From Herbaspirillum sp. AP02 (GTDB lineage: Bacteria; Pseudomonadota; Gammaproteobacteria; Burkholderiales; Burkholderiaceae_D): 64,000 bases of DNA. The translations under genes were made by a program, and so were the position numbers. The stretch lies in the NCBI RefSeq assembly GCF_015767275.1, contig NZ_JADWMY010000001.1:1236262-1300261 (forward strand). Direction: 5' to 3'. How positions within the stretch are numbered: position 1 is the stretch's first letter; each line of letters begins with the position of its first letter. Below are positions 61,801-64,000 of this stretch, piece after piece. The notes below the pieces were generated by a model. The model ran no database searches and was not told where the DNA came from. It worked only from the letters and a program-made list of their open reading frames with translations.

Positions 61801-61852
61801 ATACCGTCATTTTTGACGGTATCTCCCTCCCCTCCAACTCCAGATACCGTCA
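61801..61852. promoter_or_regulatory. Three ATACCGTCA repeats upstream of the integrase gene
   Basis: ATACCGTCA at 61801-61809, its inverse TGACGGTAT at 61814-61822, and again ATACCGTCA at 61844-61852, only 8 bases before the integrase ATG. Such short repeats near a P4-type integrase are likely arm-type binding sites for its N-terminal DNA-binding domain, and could let integrase repress its own gene. Confidence 0.65.
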
Positions 61853-61860
61853 AACACGCT

Positions 61861-63075
61861 ATGTCCCTGACTGATACCTTCGTGAAGCAAGTAAAGGCCA
61901 TTAAACCCAATGGCGACAAATACGCCGATGGCGGTGGCATGTATCTTCTCGTTAAGGCGACGGGGAAATACTGGCGCTTGGACTATCGGCACTTAAACAA
62001 ACGTAAGACATTGGCTTTAGGAGTCTATCCTGAAGTCTCTCTAGCCAAAGCCAGAAAGCGTCGGGAAGAAGCTCGCGAACTGCTGGCAGATGGCATTGAT
62101 CCCGCTCAAAGCAAGCGGGACGTGAAGCAGGCACAAATCATCGCAGCAGGAAACACATTTGAGATTGTCGCCCGCCAATGGCTTTCCAAGACGGCAGCAA
62201 ATCGCGCTGCCACCACACAAGAGAAAATCACTAACTGGCTGGAAAGCAACGTGTTCCCGGTCATCGGTAAACAAGCCATTTCAACCATCGGGCCGCGTGA
62301 CGTGCTCGCGGCCGTCCGTAGAATGGAAGCAAGGGGCGCCATCGACTCCGCGCATCGAGTGAAACAGATTTGCGGTCAAGTTTTCAGGTTTGCAGTGGCC
62401 GAGGGCGCAGCCGAACGCGACGTGACCACAGACCTGCGCGGTGCGTTGGCAGCCGTCCCCAAGGGCCACTTTGCAGCCATCACGGAACCCAAGCAGGTAG
62501 CGGAACTGCTGCGAGCCATCTACGGATATACCGGACACCCATACACCGTAGCGGCGCTCAAGCTGTCCCCAATGGTTTTCGTCAGACCGGGCGAGCTACG
62601 CGCTGCCGAGTGGTCAGAGTTTGACCTTGACGCTGCCGAATGGCGTATTCCTGCAACCAAGATGAAGATGGGGGTAGAGCATCTAGTTCCTCTCCCTACT
62701 CAAGCGGTAGAGGTGCTGCGAGGCCTCCATGCCCTTAGTGGTCATGGGCGTTACGTCTTCCCAAGTATCCGAACTGGCGAACGCTGCATGAGCGAGAACA
62801 CGGTCAATGCAGCCTTGCGGGGCATGGGTTATGCTAAAGAGGTGATGACAGCCCACGGCTTCCGAGCAATGGCCCGCACCATTCTTGATGAAGTCCTCGG
62901 AGAACGTCCTGACCTCATTGAGCACCAATTAGCGCATGCGGTACGCGATCCCAACGGGCGCGCCTACAACCGCACGTCCCACTTACCGGAACGGAAGCGG
63001 ATGATGCAGGCTTGGGCTGACTATCTGGATAAGTTGCGCAAAGGGGCTGAAGTGATACAACTACGAGAAGCGTAG
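61861..63075 (+). CDS. int: Tyrosine recombinase integrase, P4 type
   Basis: A 404-residue site-specific recombinase. The N-terminal arm-binding domain (DUF4102 type) is in LTDTFVKQVKAIKPNGDKYAD ... YLLVKATGKYWRLDYRHLNK; a core-binding domain follows. Catalytic residues visible: Arg242 (RPGELR), His332-x-x-Arg335 (HGFR), His359 (HAVRD) and nucleophile Tyr369 (AYNRT). Start ATG 61861 is chosen because the 67 upstream codons read from tRNA and non-coding sequence. It follows a tRNA-Leu gene, its probable attachment site; the rest of the element continues past the right edge. Confidence 0.93.
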   Translation: MSLTDTFVKQVKAIKPNGDKYADGGGMYLLVKATGKYWRLDYRHLNKRKTLALGVYPEVSLAKARKRREEARELLADGIDPAQSKRDVKQAQIIAAGNTFEIVARQWLSKTAANRAATTQEKITNWLESNVFPVIGKQAISTIGPRDVLAAVRRMEARGAIDSAHRVKQICGQVFRFAVAEGAAERDVTTDLRGALAAVPKGHFAAITEPKQVAELLRAIYGYTGHPYTVAALKLSPMVFVRPGELRAAEWSEFDLDAAEWRIPATKMKMGVEHLVPLPTQAVEVLRGLHALSGHGRYVFPSIRTGERCMSENTVNAALRGMGYAKEVMTAHGFRAMARTILDEVLGERPDLIEHQLAHAVRDPNGRAYNRTSHLPERKRMMQAWADYLDKLRKGAEVIQLREA

Positions 63076-63125
63076 TTGGTGAGAGCGATAGGGCTGTACG
63101 CAGTATTGCGTACAGCCCTAGCTAC

Positions 63126-63867
63126 CTAAACCAGTCGAAGCGTAGGTGGCTGCTTTAAATCTGCTTCTGAAGCATCTTCAATAGATCCCACTCCTGAGAC
63201 AACAGACAACCGAGTGAGATTGAACGTCAATGCATTGACTTCATCGATGCTGATGAACAGCTTTTTAGCTATCTCGCTTCGCCCTATTTTTTGGCTTTGC
63301 AGAAACTCGAGTACTTTACTAAACAATTGAGAGGTTTCGCGCTCCTCAATCGGATCAGGCTCCGTTGTACGATATCCATTCTTAGCGATCTCAATACACA
63401 GATTGCGATAAGACCACTCAGTTATTTGACGTAGCGAACTATAGCGATAAGCCATAGCTGCCAACGACACGCCCCAATAGCGCTTCAACTTAATCAAATA
63501 CCGAATCGTAAAAGCAGGCGGCCGGTTAGCAATAACACTCTCCTTCGGCATCAGGAAAGCTGCAGCAAATTCGTTTGCCTCACGCTCCATCTCAGGACTA
63601 TGACTCTCACCGTGAGACATGCTGTACACGTCACGAACCAAATGCCCCAGTTCATGTGCCGCATCAAAACGGCTCCGCTCTACAGATTTCATGGTATTCA
63701 GAAAGACAAATGGCTTGCTGTCATACCAAGTGCAAAAAGCATCTACCTCTCGAACCTCTTCCGCCAACGAAAAAACGCGAATACCTTTTGACTCCAGTAA
63801 GTGAACCATATTCGGTATAGGCGCGTTTCCAAGCCCCCACATACGCCGCAATGTAACCGCTGCTTCT
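63126..63867 (-). pseudogene. ImmA/IrrE metallopeptidase, 5'-truncated (HTH part lost)
   Basis: The zinc-peptidase domain is complete: AAHELGHLVRD (HExxH) and the third-ligand segment EREANEFAAAFLMP. Such proteins usually have an N-terminal XRE helix-turn-helix; here the reading frame enters as LRANQQPEEAAVTLRRMWGLG, the linker that normally follows it. Nearby sequence is taken over by a transposase fragment at about 63868. It lacks an ATG at a natural start (TTG 63851 or ATG 63842 remain), so it is likely a remnant, though a shortened protease could be made. AT-richer than the core genome. Confidence 0.75.
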
Positions 63868-64000
63868 TCAGGCTGTTGATTTGCTCGCAGAATTGACCCT
63901 CGCCATCTGACCCACTTTCCACTGCCTTCCGAAGGCAGCTACGCGGTCATACGACCCCTCATATCCCAGCTCTTTCAGGTCCAGGAACATCTGTTTCAGG
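63868..64000 (-). pseudogene. IS21-family IstA transposase fragment
   Basis: Minus-strand frame runs LKQMFLDLKELGYEGSYD, RVAAFGRQWKVGQMARVNSA, then SKSTA and a stop. This matches the region of IstA-type transposases just before the DDE domain start. The protein is cut off at the junction with the ImmA/IrrE remnant; its N-terminal part lies beyond the window. The IS21 label rests on pattern memory and needs a search. Confidence 0.55.

Overview
The window is GC-rich chromosomal DNA from a betaproteobacterium, most likely Oxalobacteraceae and close to Herbaspirillum. This is inferred from the rpsP-rimM-trmD-rplS order, the soluble NAD-dependent formate dehydrogenase set fdsGBACD, a Mux/Mdt-type efflux operon, class II fumarase and protein character throughout. 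Nearly all of it is dense, operon-organised core or catabolic DNA. Two stretches look foreign: the AT-richer neighbourhood of an S41 peptidase (about 35.5-38.1 kb), and the right end, where an integrase, a truncated ImmA/IrrE protease gene and a transposase fragment follow a tRNA-Leu.

Layout. 0-8.1 kb: RND multidrug efflux operon (mdtA-mdtB-mdtC-outer membrane channel, minus strand). 8.4-11.4 kb: a Spy/CpxP-like periplasmic protein divergent from an OmpR-type response regulator and its histidine kinase. 11.4-12.7 kb: trpS, preceded by a short Trp-Trp leader peptide and an intrinsic terminator, which together form an apparent attenuator. 12.7-21.4 kb: two small envelope proteins, fumC, a DUF3579 protein, a CobD/CbiB homologue, a NUDIX CoA pyrophosphatase, the rpsP-rimM-trmD-rplS operon and a TM2-type membrane protein. 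21.4-25.0 kb: acyl-CoA dehydrogenase with etfA and etfB. 25.2-32.5 kb: an operon resembling 2-ketogluconate use (kguD, kguK, kguE), with a polar-amino-acid-type ABC transporter in place of the usual permease and a LacI/PtxS-type repressor flanked by two palindromic operators. 32.7-34.9 kb: TonB-dependent siderophore receptor behind a Fur box. 35.0-38.1 kb: small exported protein, S41 peptidase and an imperfect ~95-bp duplicated element. 38.1-46.7 kb: catabolic cluster with a flavin-dependent monooxygenase-like protein, a NitT/TauT ABC importer, an NTF2-like protein, an alpha/beta-hydrolase-fold protein lacking the usual nucleophile, a small monooxygenase, a quinone-oxidoreductase-like protein, a LysR regulator and a flavin reductase. 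46.8-56.4 kb: fdsGBACD, an OFA-family transporter and a divergent FdsR/ModE-like regulator. 56.5-61.5 kb: two LysR-type regulators, a hexose-6-phosphate mutarotase, a tartrate/D-malate dehydrogenase and a small exported protein. 61.6-64.0 kb: tRNA-Leu(CAA) and the start of an integrated element.

The most striking observation is the trpS leader. It has a promoter whose predicted start falls on the AUG of a 16-residue peptide with two tandem Trp codons. Mutually exclusive GC-rich segments and a seven-T terminator follow, as in trp-operon attenuation but placed before tryptophanyl-tRNA synthetase. The next most interesting are the kgu-like operon with a swapped transporter and PtxS-like operators, the two-component flavin monooxygenase cluster, and the integrase arm-site repeats together with the IS21/ImmA junction at the right edge.
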